Of a DNA stretch of 12,453 nt, positions 6,140 to 12,453 are shown piece after piece. The notes beneath the pieces are model-generated. The model was given only the letters and a program-made list of their open reading frames with translations. It searched no databases and was not told the DNA's origin. The translations under genes and the position numbers were made by a program. Every line of letters starts with the position of its first letter. The first letter of the stretch is position 1. The DNA is from an uncultured Collinsella sp. Lineage in GTDB: Bacteria; Actinomycetota; Coriobacteriia; Coriobacteriales; Coriobacteriaceae. The stretch is taken from the NCBI GenBank assembly GCA_900554465.1, contig USHF01000027.1, positions 1-12,453 on the forward strand, written 5' to 3'.

Positions 6140-6823
6140 CTAGATTACGAAGAGGATCACCGCCATGAACTGGAAGATGCTGCCGGCGAGCACCCACAAG
6201 TGGAAAACACTGTGCAGATAGCGCACGTTTTTGGCGATATAGAACGGCACGCCCGCGGTGTAGCACACGCCGCCGACGGCGAGCAGGGCAAGTGCCACGG
6301 GGTTGAGCAGCGCCACAAGTTCGGGCAGCTTAAAGACAACGAGCCAGCCCATCAGCAGGTAGACCAGGCCGCTTACCCAGTGCGGTTGACGCTCGCGCAT
6401 AAAGCACTCGAGGGCGATGCCGATAATGGCGATGGCCCATACGGCAAAGAACAGCACGGCGCCGCCGTCGTTTGCGAGCGTGATGAGGCAAAACGGCGTA
6501 TAGCTGCCGGCTATGAGCAGGTAGATGCAGCTGTGGTCGATGATGCGGAACACGCGCTTGGCGCGCGCGGGTTGAATCGCATGGTAGAGCGTGGAGGCTA
6601 GGTATTCGAGAATAATACTGGCGCCGTAGACGATTGCCGCGGCCATGTGGGCCGGGCCACCGCCGCGCAGTGCAGCGAATACGATCAGGAGCACCAGACC
6701 CGCGATACCCAGCAAGCAGCCGACACCATGGGTGACGGAGTTCATGATCTCCTCGCCCACCGTGTAGTGCGGAACGGCCGCGGCCTTGGGTCGCGGCTTG
6801 GAACTGTCGCTCGAATCGGACAT
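6140..6823 (-). CDS. hemolysin III / PAQR (TrhA) family membrane protein
   Basis: The product has 227 residues and about seven hydrophobic helices. Family motifs are EEIMNSVTHGVG in the N-terminal part, TLYHA (His81), RIIDHSCIYLLIAGSYTPF (Asp96, His97) and HSVFHLW (His204, His208). These His and Asp residues form the metal site known from PAQR adiponectin-type receptors. Bacterial members (TrhA) are linked to membrane lipid homeostasis; haemolytic activity is not established for most. ATG 6823 has GGAGGA about ten bases upstream. An in-frame TTG at 6841 would overlap that ribosome site and is less likely. It lies 108 bases upstream of the CorC-like gene on the same strand and is divergent from the hydrolase gene. 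Confidence 0.92.
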   Translation of the reverse strand: MSDSSDSSKPRPKAAAVPHYTVGEEIMNSVTHGVGCLLGIAGLVLLIVFAALRGGGPAHMAAAIVYGASIILEYLASTLYHAIQPARAKRVFRIIDHSCIYLLIAGSYTPFCLITLANDGGAVLFFAVWAIAIIGIALECFMRERQPHWVSGLVYLLMGWLVVFKLPELVALLNPVALALLAVGGVCYTAGVPFYIAKNVRYLHSVFHLWVLAGSIFQFMAVILFVI

Positions 6824-6858
6824 GCCGGTTACATCCTCCAACGTAAAGAGTTCTCAAC

Positions 6859-6888
6859 ACTATATCAAAGCGTCTGGGTGCGTGCGAA
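6859..6888 (-). promoter_or_regulatory. candidate promoter of the hemolysin III gene
   Basis: The minus strand reads TTCGCA (6888-6883), 18 bases, TATAGT (6864-6859), about 36 bases before ATG 6823. The -10 is good and the -35 matches TTGACA at four of six positions. Confidence 0.45.
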
Positions 6889-6930
6889 ATTTGCACCATA
6901 CGTGACCCTTTGTTTACCCATTCTTTGCCT

Positions 6931-6944
6931 GTTGACGCATCAAC
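6931..6944 (+). promoter_or_regulatory. palindromic operator candidate 1, over the -35 box
   Basis: GTTGACGCATCAAC has perfect 5-bp arms (GTTGA/TCAAC). It covers the -35 hexamer of the hydrolase promoter and matches 12 of 14 bases of a second palindrome 45 bp downstream. A dimeric repressor binding both sites is inferred; no regulator gene is visible in the window. Confidence 0.45.
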
Positions 6945-6960
6945 GGCGAACGTCCATAAT
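6932..6960 (+). promoter_or_regulatory. sigma70-type promoter of the alpha/beta hydrolase gene
   Basis: TTGACG (6932-6937), a 17-base spacer, then CATAAT (6955-6960) gives 5/6 matches in each box at ideal spacing. Transcription would begin near 6967, about 43 bases before the ATG. It is the best promoter in the window. Confidence 0.75.
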
Positions 6961-6973
6961 GCGCTTGCATTAA

Positions 6974-6991
6974 ATGTTGATGCATTAACAT
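6974..6991 (+). promoter_or_regulatory. palindromic operator candidate 2, downstream of -10
   Basis: ATGTTGATGCATTAACAT is an 18-bp palindrome with one mismatched pair, lying between the likely transcription start and the AGGAG ribosome site (6997-7001). Its core GTTGATGCATTAAC repeats the motif over the -35 box. The position suits a repressor roadblock. Confidence 0.5.
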
Positions 6992-7009
6992 CTTATAGGA
7001 GAATACCGC

Positions 7010-7975
7010 ATGGCTCAAAACGCACATTCCCATCGAAAGCTCAAGATAGCCGGCATCGTTGCACTGGTGCTCGTTGTCGCGCTGCTGGGGTTTGCCGGCA
7101 ACTTCTTGTTCGACTTTGCCCTGAATCCCCAAGCGCCCTACACCATGAAGATGATGCAGGACGGCAAGGACGCCGAAAAGGGCGAGCAGATTGACGCCGA
7201 GGAGGGCGAGGCACGGGCGTGGTTTAAGGAAAACCGCGAGAGCAGCAGCCTCACCGCGGACGACGGGACCGAGCTTGCCGCCTGGTATTTTGCTGCGTCG
7301 GAGAGCACGCACGACTACGCCGTCTGCCTGCATGGATATACCAACGAGCCCATCGGTATGGCCCGATACGTCAAGCGATTCCACGACCGCGGCATGAACG
7401 TACTCGCACCCGCCGCCCGCGCCCACGAGCGTTCCGGCGGTGACTACATCGGCATGGGCTGGCCCGAGCGACTCGATGTCGTCGCGTGGATCGGGCGGAT
7501 TGTTGCGGCCGATCCCAAGGCGCGCATCCTGGTCTTTGGCGAGTCGATGGGCGCGGCGACTGCCATGAACGTAGCGGGGGAATCTCTGCCCGCAAATGTG
7601 AAATGCATTATCGAGGACTGCGGCTATACAAGCGTTTGGGACGAGTTTTCTCTGCAGCTCAAGGATGTATTTGGCCTGCCCAGTTTTCCCTTGCTCGATG
7701 TGGCCAACCTGGTATGCAACGTGCGCGCAGGCTACGACTTTCATAAGGCGAGCAGCGTGGAACAGCTCAAGCGCGCGACGGTTCCCATGCTTTTTATCCA
7801 CGGTGACCAAGACACCTTTGTACCATACAGCATGCTCGACCAAAACTACGAGGCGTGCGCCAGCAAGGTCAAGCAAAAGCTCACTATCCACGGCGCCACC
7901 CATGCCAAGAGCGCGCAAGTCGACCCCGAGCTCTACTGGAATACGGTCGACGACTTCCTCGACGAGAATTTTTAG
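7010..7975 (+). CDS. membrane-anchored alpha/beta hydrolase
   Basis: The product has 321 residues. A signal anchor lies at about 11-30 (LKIAGIVALVLVVALLGFAG), so the catalytic domain probably faces outside. The alpha/beta-hydrolase fold follows: oxyanion-hole motif LHGYT (107-111), nucleophile elbow GESMGA with Ser179, acid Asp268 in HGDQDTFVP, and His298 in GATHAKS. The pattern GGDYIGMGWPERLDVVAWI is typical of the Firmicute/Actinobacterial BEM46-like esterase group. The usual RGHG is changed to RAHERSGG. The substrate is unknown; an ester or thioester is likely. AGGAG lies eight bases before ATG 7010. It is the only plus-strand gene, has its own promoter with two palindromes, and ends before a strong terminator. 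Confidence 0.9.
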   Translation: MAQNAHSHRKLKIAGIVALVLVVALLGFAGNFLFDFALNPQAPYTMKMMQDGKDAEKGEQIDAEEGEARAWFKENRESSSLTADDGTELAAWYFAASESTHDYAVCLHGYTNEPIGMARYVKRFHDRGMNVLAPAARAHERSGGDYIGMGWPERLDVVAWIGRIVAADPKARILVFGESMGAATAMNVAGESLPANVKCIIEDCGYTSVWDEFSLQLKDVFGLPSFPLLDVANLVCNVRAGYDFHKASSVEQLKRATVPMLFIHGDQDTFVPYSMLDQNYEACASKVKQKLTIHGATHAKSAQVDPELYWNTVDDFLDENF

Positions 7976-8020
7976 GCAAATAGTACGGTTTACTGGTCTA
8001 TCTGACCCCTAGCACTTCCG

Positions 8021-8059
8021 AAAATCCGCCCGCGAGCGCTGTGCTCGCGGGCGGATTTT
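8021..8059. terminator. strong bidirectional intrinsic terminator
   Basis: A perfect 17-bp stem, AAAATCCGCCCGCGAGC (8021-8037) with GCTCGCGGGCGGATTTT (8043-8059), has a 5-base loop. A GC-rich core with AAAA on one side and TTTT on the other makes it work in both directions. It lies between the 3' ends of the convergent hydrolase gene and the DUF362 gene. Confidence 0.93.
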
Positions 8060-8106
8060 GCTTGAATTAAGCCACGAATGCGCTTGATATGTCCAATAAC
8101 TAGATG

Positions 8107-9312
8107 CTATTTGACCTCGATGAGCTCGTACTTGCTCGTGCCCAGGCCGGTCTTCTCGGCATGCGCGATGCACGCGCGCCAGTCGGTGTCGGGATGCGTG
8201 ATGCAGAAGGGATCCTTGGCCTGCTCGCCCTCCAGATGCTCGTGATTATGCTCCATCTTGGCCGCGCTGTCGGTAAGCTCGGTGTTAGGCAGCGGCTCGG
8301 ACGCCAGGACGGCGTCGGCGCAGGCCTGGTCGATGGCGACCGGGTCGAAGCTCGCGAACATGCCGATGTCGTTGACGATGGGCGTGTCGTTTTCGGGGTG
8401 GCAGTCGCAGTTGGGGCTGATGTCCATGGCAAGCGAGATGTGGAAGCTGGGGCGATCCTGAACAATGGCCTTCGTGTACTCAGCGATCTTGTAGTTGAGT
8501 ACGTCGGCCGCGGCATCATAGTCGGGCTTGATGCAGTCCTGGTTGCACGCCGCAATGCAGCGTCCGCAGCCCACGCAGCGATCGTGGTCGATGGCAGCCA
8601 CATGAACCGTGCGAGTGCTGCCGTTGGCAAGCTCGCGCTCACGCGTACCGTCAAACGTGATGGCGCTGTGCGCGCATATCTTCTCGCAGGCACGGCAGCC
8701 AACGCAGTTGGTGGTATCGACGCTCGGCTTGCCAGCGGCGTGCTGCTCCATCTTGCCGGCACGGCTACCGCCGCCCATACCCAGGTTCTTCATGGCGCCG
8801 CCAAAGCCGGCCTGCTCATGGCCCTTAAAGTGGGTGAGGCTAATCACGATGTCGGCGTCCATGAGTGCCTGGCCGATCTTTGCCTCGCGCACGTACTCGC
8901 CGCCCTCGACCGGAACGAGCGCCTCGTCGGTGCCCTTGAGGCCGTCGGCGATGATGATCTGGCAACCCGTGGCATACGGGGTAAAGCCGTTCTGGTAGGC
9001 GGTGTCGATGTGCTCGAGCGCGTTTTTGCGGCTGCCCACATAGAGCGTGTTGCAGTCGGTGAGGAAGGGTTTGCCGCCCAGCTCCTTCACGACGTCTGCG
9101 ACGGCGCGGGCGTAGTTTGGGCGCAGAAAGCTCAGGTTACCCAGCTCGCCAAAGTGAATCTTGATAGCGACGAACTTGTTCTCGAAGTCGATCTGCTCAA
9201 TGCCGGCGCGGCGAATGAGGCGTTTGAGTTTGTCGAGCTGGCTCTCGCGAGCATGCGTGCGCAGGTTGGTGAAGTACACCTTTGCCGGTGCTGCGGGTGC
9301 GGTTGCGGTCAT
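8107..9312 (-). CDS. DUF362 domain protein with two [4Fe-4S] clusters
   Basis: The product has 401 residues and is cytosolic. The first half (about 11-190) and the segment ISPNCDCHPENDTPIVNDIG (297-316, followed by ASFDPVAIDQACADAV) are typical of DUF362. Between them is a ferredoxin-like insert with two CxxCxxCxxxC motifs: Cys203, 206, 209, 213 and Cys246, 249, 252, 256. It probably binds two [4Fe-4S] clusters and acts in electron transfer or a redox reaction common in anaerobes; no substrate is established. The C-terminus has a His-rich patch (MEHNHEHLEGEQ) and the usual ending TGLGTSKYELIEV. GAGGGGAT lies about eight bases upstream of ATG 9312. It appears to be a single-gene unit with a shared terminator at 8021-8059. 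Confidence 0.9.
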   Translation of the reverse strand: MTATAPAAPAKVYFTNLRTHARESQLDKLKRLIRRAGIEQIDFENKFVAIKIHFGELGNLSFLRPNYARAVADVVKELGGKPFLTDCNTLYVGSRKNALEHIDTAYQNGFTPYATGCQIIIADGLKGTDEALVPVEGGEYVREAKIGQALMDADIVISLTHFKGHEQAGFGGAMKNLGMGGGSRAGKMEQHAAGKPSVDTTNCVGCRACEKICAHSAITFDGTRERELANGSTRTVHVAAIDHDRCVGCGRCIAACNQDCIKPDYDAAADVLNYKIAEYTKAIVQDRPSFHISLAMDISPNCDCHPENDTPIVNDIGMFASFDPVAIDQACADAVLASEPLPNTELTDSAAKMEHNHEHLEGEQAKDPFCITHPDTDWRACIAHAEKTGLGTSKYELIEVK

Positions 9313-9354
9313 AGATCTATCCCCTCGGTCTATATGGCGTTACAGACATAGAGG

Positions 9355-9385
9355 ATGGTACCCGTTGAAGTGGGGTTGAAGTCAA
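9355..9385 (-). promoter_or_regulatory. candidate promoter of the DUF362 gene
   Basis: The minus strand reads TTGACT (9385-9380), 19 bases, TACCAT (9360-9355), about 43 bases before the ATG. The spacing is long and the -10 weak. GTTGAAGT occurs twice here (9364-9371 and 9375-9382). The support is modest. Confidence 0.3.
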
Positions 9386-9405
9386 GCGCAACGCCGAGTC
9401 GCTAG

Positions 9406-9436
9406 GCACTCATTGGGGACAGACTTAAATGAGTGC
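9406..9436 (+). repeat. REP-like stem-loop, copy with a different stem
   Basis: GCACTCATT (9406-9414) and AATGAGTGC (9428-9436) form a perfect 9-bp stem around GGGGACAGACTTA. The loop matches that of copy 1 except for three central bases, while the stem ends differ but remain complementary. It lies between the permease stop and the DUF362 promoter. Confidence 0.8.
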
Positions 9437-9483
9437 TTGCCGCCCGGCCAGCGAGCCGGCGATCCGGCAAAGACTGTCCCCAA
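9413..9483. repeat. composite inverted repeat joining REP-like units
   Basis: TTGGGGACAG (9413-9422) pairs perfectly with CTGTCCCCAA (9474-9483). Inside are TTGCCG (9437-9442) and CGGCAA (9465-9470), enclosing a GC-rich CCGGCC/GCCGG core. The right arm continues into a half-copy whose reverse complement reads TAGTCGTTGGGGACAGTCTT. The head-to-head layout resembles a bacterial interspersed mosaic element. Confidence 0.75.
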
Positions 9484-9487
9484 CGAC

Positions 9488-9516
9488 TAGTCGTTTAAGA
9501 ACGTCCCCAATGACTA
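9488..9516 (-). repeat. REP-like stem-loop, near-identical to copy 1
   Basis: On the minus strand TAGTCATT (9516-9509), loop GGGGACGTTCTTA and AACGACTA (9495-9488) match 1003-1031 at 28/29 positions. The single change leaves a G-T wobble in the stem. Its first three bases are the stop codon of the permease gene. It abuts a perfect 14-bp palindrome, AACGACTAGTCGTT (9482-9495), shared with the next unit. Confidence 0.85.
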
Positions 9517-12180
9517 CTCCTGCACCTTGAGGGCTTCGGCCAGGCTGACGCGCTTGATAGAGCGCGTGTGCAGCAGCGCCACGACCAGGTAGGTCGCAAA
9601 GCCGATGCCGATGCATGCAGCCATGGACCAAGCGGGCACGTAGATCTCGATATTGCCGTTGTAGGCGAGCAGCATCGAGCGGAAGATGGCCGTGAGCGAG
9701 CCAATAATGACCGGCAGGCTCAGCACGAGCGACGCCGCCACGCACAGCGTGATCGAGCGGATGTACAGATGCGAGATCTCACCATCGCGATAGCCAAAGA
9801 CTTTCATGTAGCTGATCGAACGGGCGCTGTGGTCGATCACCGCCTTGGTCAGCAGGTACATAAACAGCAGGAAGATAAACACCGCGAGCCCGACCATCAT
9901 GCCGATCATTTTGCTCATCATGCCGATGAACTGGTCACCCACGGCGCGCATGTCGTCGGGCGTGGTGTCACCGGCAAAGTAACGAGCATCGAGGTCGAGC
10001 TTCTCGTCGCTCACATAGCCGTTAAAGTAGGCGGCGTCGTTGCCGAACAGCTCGTTAAAGTCATCGATGCTCATATAGATATTCATGTCCGACTTTGAAC
10101 CCCAGATGCAGTCCTTACCCGCGTACTCAAGAGAATAATCCCGAGCCTCGTACTTGTCGCGAAGCTCGACCTTCTGGCCCTCGCTCCAGCCAAACTTATC
10201 GAGCAGACCGCCGCCAAAGACGACGCGCCCGTCGCCGACGTTGAGGTCTTTCCAATAGCGCGAATGAGATGAAATGCCGTAGACAGAGATGGCCTCTGTG
10301 CCGTTTCCCTCGCCGCGGTCGTATTGCAGCTGGTAAACGGCATATTTCTCGGCCTGCGCGATTGCGCCCGCGCCGTTGTCGGTCGTGTTGATCGGGTGAA
10401 TGTCGTCGTTGTCGGTGTCGATCTTAGAGGCCTTGTCGATCAGGTCGATGGCCTCATCGCGGTCGCAGCCGAGGGCATCGGCACGGTCATCGAGGCGCGC
10501 ATAAAGCGCATCTTTCTTGTCCTGGACCTTGGCGAGCGCGTCCTGCGCCGCGGCCAGGCTCTCGGCAGACGGAGATGCGGTCGCGGCATCGGCTGCCGTC
10601 TGCGCCGCATCGGCCGCGTCGTCAAGCTCGTCATCGGCATCCTGGGCGGCGGAGAGCAGCGCGCCGTCAATCGACTGCAAGCGCTCGAGCGCCGCCCACT
10701 GCCCGCGCTCCTCGGCAGTACCCTCAAGCTCTAGCGGAGCCTTGAGCGTGTACTGGTGCTCGGCGACCAGGCTTGTCTCCAGGTTGTCCGCATAGTGCGT
10801 CATCGTGGGCAGGATCGCCAGGCCAAAGAGCAGCAGCAGCGAGGCAAACGCAATGCCCACGAAGAGCGTGGCGAAGTTGCCCAGGTTGCGCAGGAAGATG
10901 CGCAGGCGAAAGCGCGAGACAAAGCCCATGCGCTCCGGCAGCTGCAGGCCGCGCTTGGTGCCCGATTTGCCGCTCGCCTCGTGACGAAGGAACTGCAACG
11001 GCGTCTTGCCCATCTTGCGAAGCAGGCCCACCAGCGTGATGAGGATGAGCGCGGCAGCGGGAACCACGGCGCACTTCACAAAAATCTCCCAGCTCCAGTA
11101 CACCTGGAAGGGAGGCAGGCTGTACGAACCGTAATAGAGGCCGCGCATGGGCTCGGTAAAGAACGCGACGCCGAGCGCGGTGCCCAAAAGCGCCGCGACC
11201 ACGCCCACGATGGCGGGAAGTGCCAGGTAGTGCAGCACGATCTCGCGGCGGCGATAGCCGCTGGCGAGCAGCGTGCCAATGATGGCGCTCTCCTCCTCGA
11301 TGGTGGCGTCGGTAAGGACCACAAAGACGAACGCCATGATCACGATGATAATGTTGAGCAGCGTCATCCACATCATGGAGTCGCCGTCTACGTCGTCGCG
11401 CGCGTAGCCAATACCCTGGTTGGAATCGGCGTCGATCAGATCGTCCACGCGCGCATCGGCATCGGTCAGCGCCTCGACCATATCCTGCTCCGCATCGATG
11501 CGATCCGCGGTGGGGAGGTCGCGATCGGTAAAAGCAAAGGAGTAGGTGTAGGCAGGTGCACCACCGGCATCCTCGAGCGCGGCAAAGCCGGCGTCGGTGA
11601 CCTCGGCCACACCATAGGTGATGGTGTTCACCGTAAAGTCCGAATTGTTGAGGAACAGCGCCTGGCTATCGGGCTGGGTCATGATGCCGCAGATGGTGTA
11701 GGTGCGGCCCTCAAGCTCAACCTTATCGCCCACGGCGAGGTCGTTGTTGGTGGCGAAGACACGGTCGATTGCCACCTCATCGTCCGTCTTGGGCTGCCTG
11801 CCTTCGCAGTAGGACGCAATGTCAACCTTGGTGCGATGCGCGTAGGTGCGCAGGGTGCGCTTGGTGCCGTCGTCGCCAGCCGCCTTTTTGATGATGGCGT
11901 CGATGGAGAAATTCTTGTAGAACGTAACGCCGCCGACGTCCTCAGCCGCGTCTTCGGCAGCCTTGAGCTGATCTTTGGTGGCCTCGAAGGAGGTAGTCAC
12001 GCGGCCGTCCTCAATCGTGTAGTCGTCGCGCATGTCGTCAATGAGGCAGCCGATGGAATGCGCCGCGAGCAAAAAGCCCGACGTGAGGGCGATGCTTCCG
12101 CACATAAGCAAAAAGATGCCCAGGTACTTGCCGATATTGCGGCGCAGCTCGCGCGGGAGACGTTTTGCGAGAGGTGTCAT
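9514..12180 (-). CDS. ABC transporter permease, FtsX/MacB type
   Basis: The product has 888 residues. TM1 is near 20-42. An extracellular domain follows (about 43-260). A first FtsX core lies near 263-385 (NIIIVIMAFVFVVL, then YLALPAIVGVVAALLGTALG, then a third helix). A further helix (about 433-458) precedes a second large extracellular domain (about 460-750), with an Ala/Asp/Gln-rich likely coiled coil at about 483-580. The second FtsX core lies near 755-872. Proteins of this kind use ATP to export or extract lipids, peptides or lipoproteins; the substrate is unknown. ATG 12180 (MTPLAKRLPRELRRN) starts eight bases after the ATPase stop, with only a weak AGGCGG site, so coupling is likely. 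A longer open frame reaching 12429 begins inside the adaptor and is false. The stop TAG lies within the REP-like repeat. Confidence 0.92.
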   Translation of the reverse strand: MTPLAKRLPRELRRNIGKYLGIFLLMCGSIALTSGFLLAAHSIGCLIDDMRDDYTIEDGRVTTSFEATKDQLKAAEDAAEDVGGVTFYKNFSIDAIIKKAAGDDGTKRTLRTYAHRTKVDIASYCEGRQPKTDDEVAIDRVFATNNDLAVGDKVELEGRTYTICGIMTQPDSQALFLNNSDFTVNTITYGVAEVTDAGFAALEDAGGAPAYTYSFAFTDRDLPTADRIDAEQDMVEALTDADARVDDLIDADSNQGIGYARDDVDGDSMMWMTLLNIIIVIMAFVFVVLTDATIEEESAIIGTLLASGYRRREIVLHYLALPAIVGVVAALLGTALGVAFFTEPMRGLYYGSYSLPPFQVYWSWEIFVKCAVVPAAALILITLVGLLRKMGKTPLQFLRHEASGKSGTKRGLQLPERMGFVSRFRLRIFLRNLGNFATLFVGIAFASLLLLFGLAILPTMTHYADNLETSLVAEHQYTLKAPLELEGTAEERGQWAALERLQSIDGALLSAAQDADDELDDAADAAQTAADAATASPSAESLAAAQDALAKVQDKKDALYARLDDRADALGCDRDEAIDLIDKASKIDTDNDDIHPINTTDNGAGAIAQAEKYAVYQLQYDRGEGNGTEAISVYGISSHSRYWKDLNVGDGRVVFGGGLLDKFGWSEGQKVELRDKYEARDYSLEYAGKDCIWGSKSDMNIYMSIDDFNELFGNDAAYFNGYVSDEKLDLDARYFAGDTTPDDMRAVGDQFIGMMSKMIGMMVGLAVFIFLLFMYLLTKAVIDHSARSISYMKVFGYRDGEISHLYIRSITLCVAASLVLSLPVIIGSLTAIFRSMLLAYNGNIEIYVPAWSMAACIGIGFATYLVVALLHTRSIKRVSLAEALKVQE

Positions 12181-12188
12181 GGCGCCGC

Positions 12189-12414
<226 letters not shown>

Positions 12415-12453
12415 CTGTCTCTTATACACATCTGACGCTGCCGACGACTCCTT
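12415..12453 (-). other. Nextera read-1 adaptor and partial i5 index (not genomic)
   Basis: Bases 12415-12433 are the reverse complement of the Tn5 mosaic end. Bases 12434-12447 (GACGCTGCCGACGA) are the reverse complement of the read-1 primer tail. Bases 12448-12453 (CTCCTT) are the start of an index and would fit S505 (GTAAGGAG) as I recall it. Genomic sequence ends at 12414. Confidence 0.98.

Overview
This is a GC-rich, gene-dense piece of a bacterial chromosome, most likely from a gut actinobacterium of the Coriobacteriia (Collinsella-like). The taxonomy is inferred from gene content, base composition and the style of short repeats, and could not be searched. The first 48 and last 39 bases are not genomic. 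They are Illumina Nextera (Tn5) adaptors with parts of the index sequences, so the biological sequence is 49-12414 and the genes at both edges are cut by library construction.

Ten of the eleven recognisable genes lie on the minus strand; one alpha/beta hydrolase gene (7010-7975) is on the plus strand. Reading along the minus strand from the right edge: the 3' end of an ABC transporter ATPase and its large FtsX-type permease (a two-gene exporter unit); a repeat cluster; a DUF362 protein with two [4Fe-4S] ferredoxin motifs; then, after the plus-strand hydrolase and a strong bidirectional terminator, a hemolysin III/PAQR membrane protein, a CNNM/CBS/CorC transporter-like protein, a stand-alone protein resembling the N-terminal domain of cyanophycin synthetase, a YtxH protein overlapping a PRC-barrel protein, a membrane-anchored NodB-fold protein whose metal ligands are substituted, and the 5' part of a PRC-barrel/MgtE_N protein that runs off the left edge.

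The genes look like ordinary envelope, transport and housekeeping genes. There is no CRISPR array, tRNA, rRNA, integrase, toxin-antitoxin pair or complete transposase. Clear transcription signals are a sigma70-like promoter for the hydrolase with two matching palindromes around it, a TATAAT box upstream of the YtxH gene, and a 17-bp-stem terminator at 8021-8059.

The most unusual features are: (1) a family of small REP-like stem-loops with a constant 13-nt loop and changing but still complementary stems, at 1003-1031 and in a mosaic at 9406-9516, one of which supplies the stop codon of the permease gene; (2) the NodB-fold protein lacking the usual metal-binding residues; (3) the stand-alone cyanophycin-synthetase N-domain-like protein that keeps an HxxEHxxxE motif; and (4) nine TAG stops out of ten visible. 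I see no convincing new multi-gene system.
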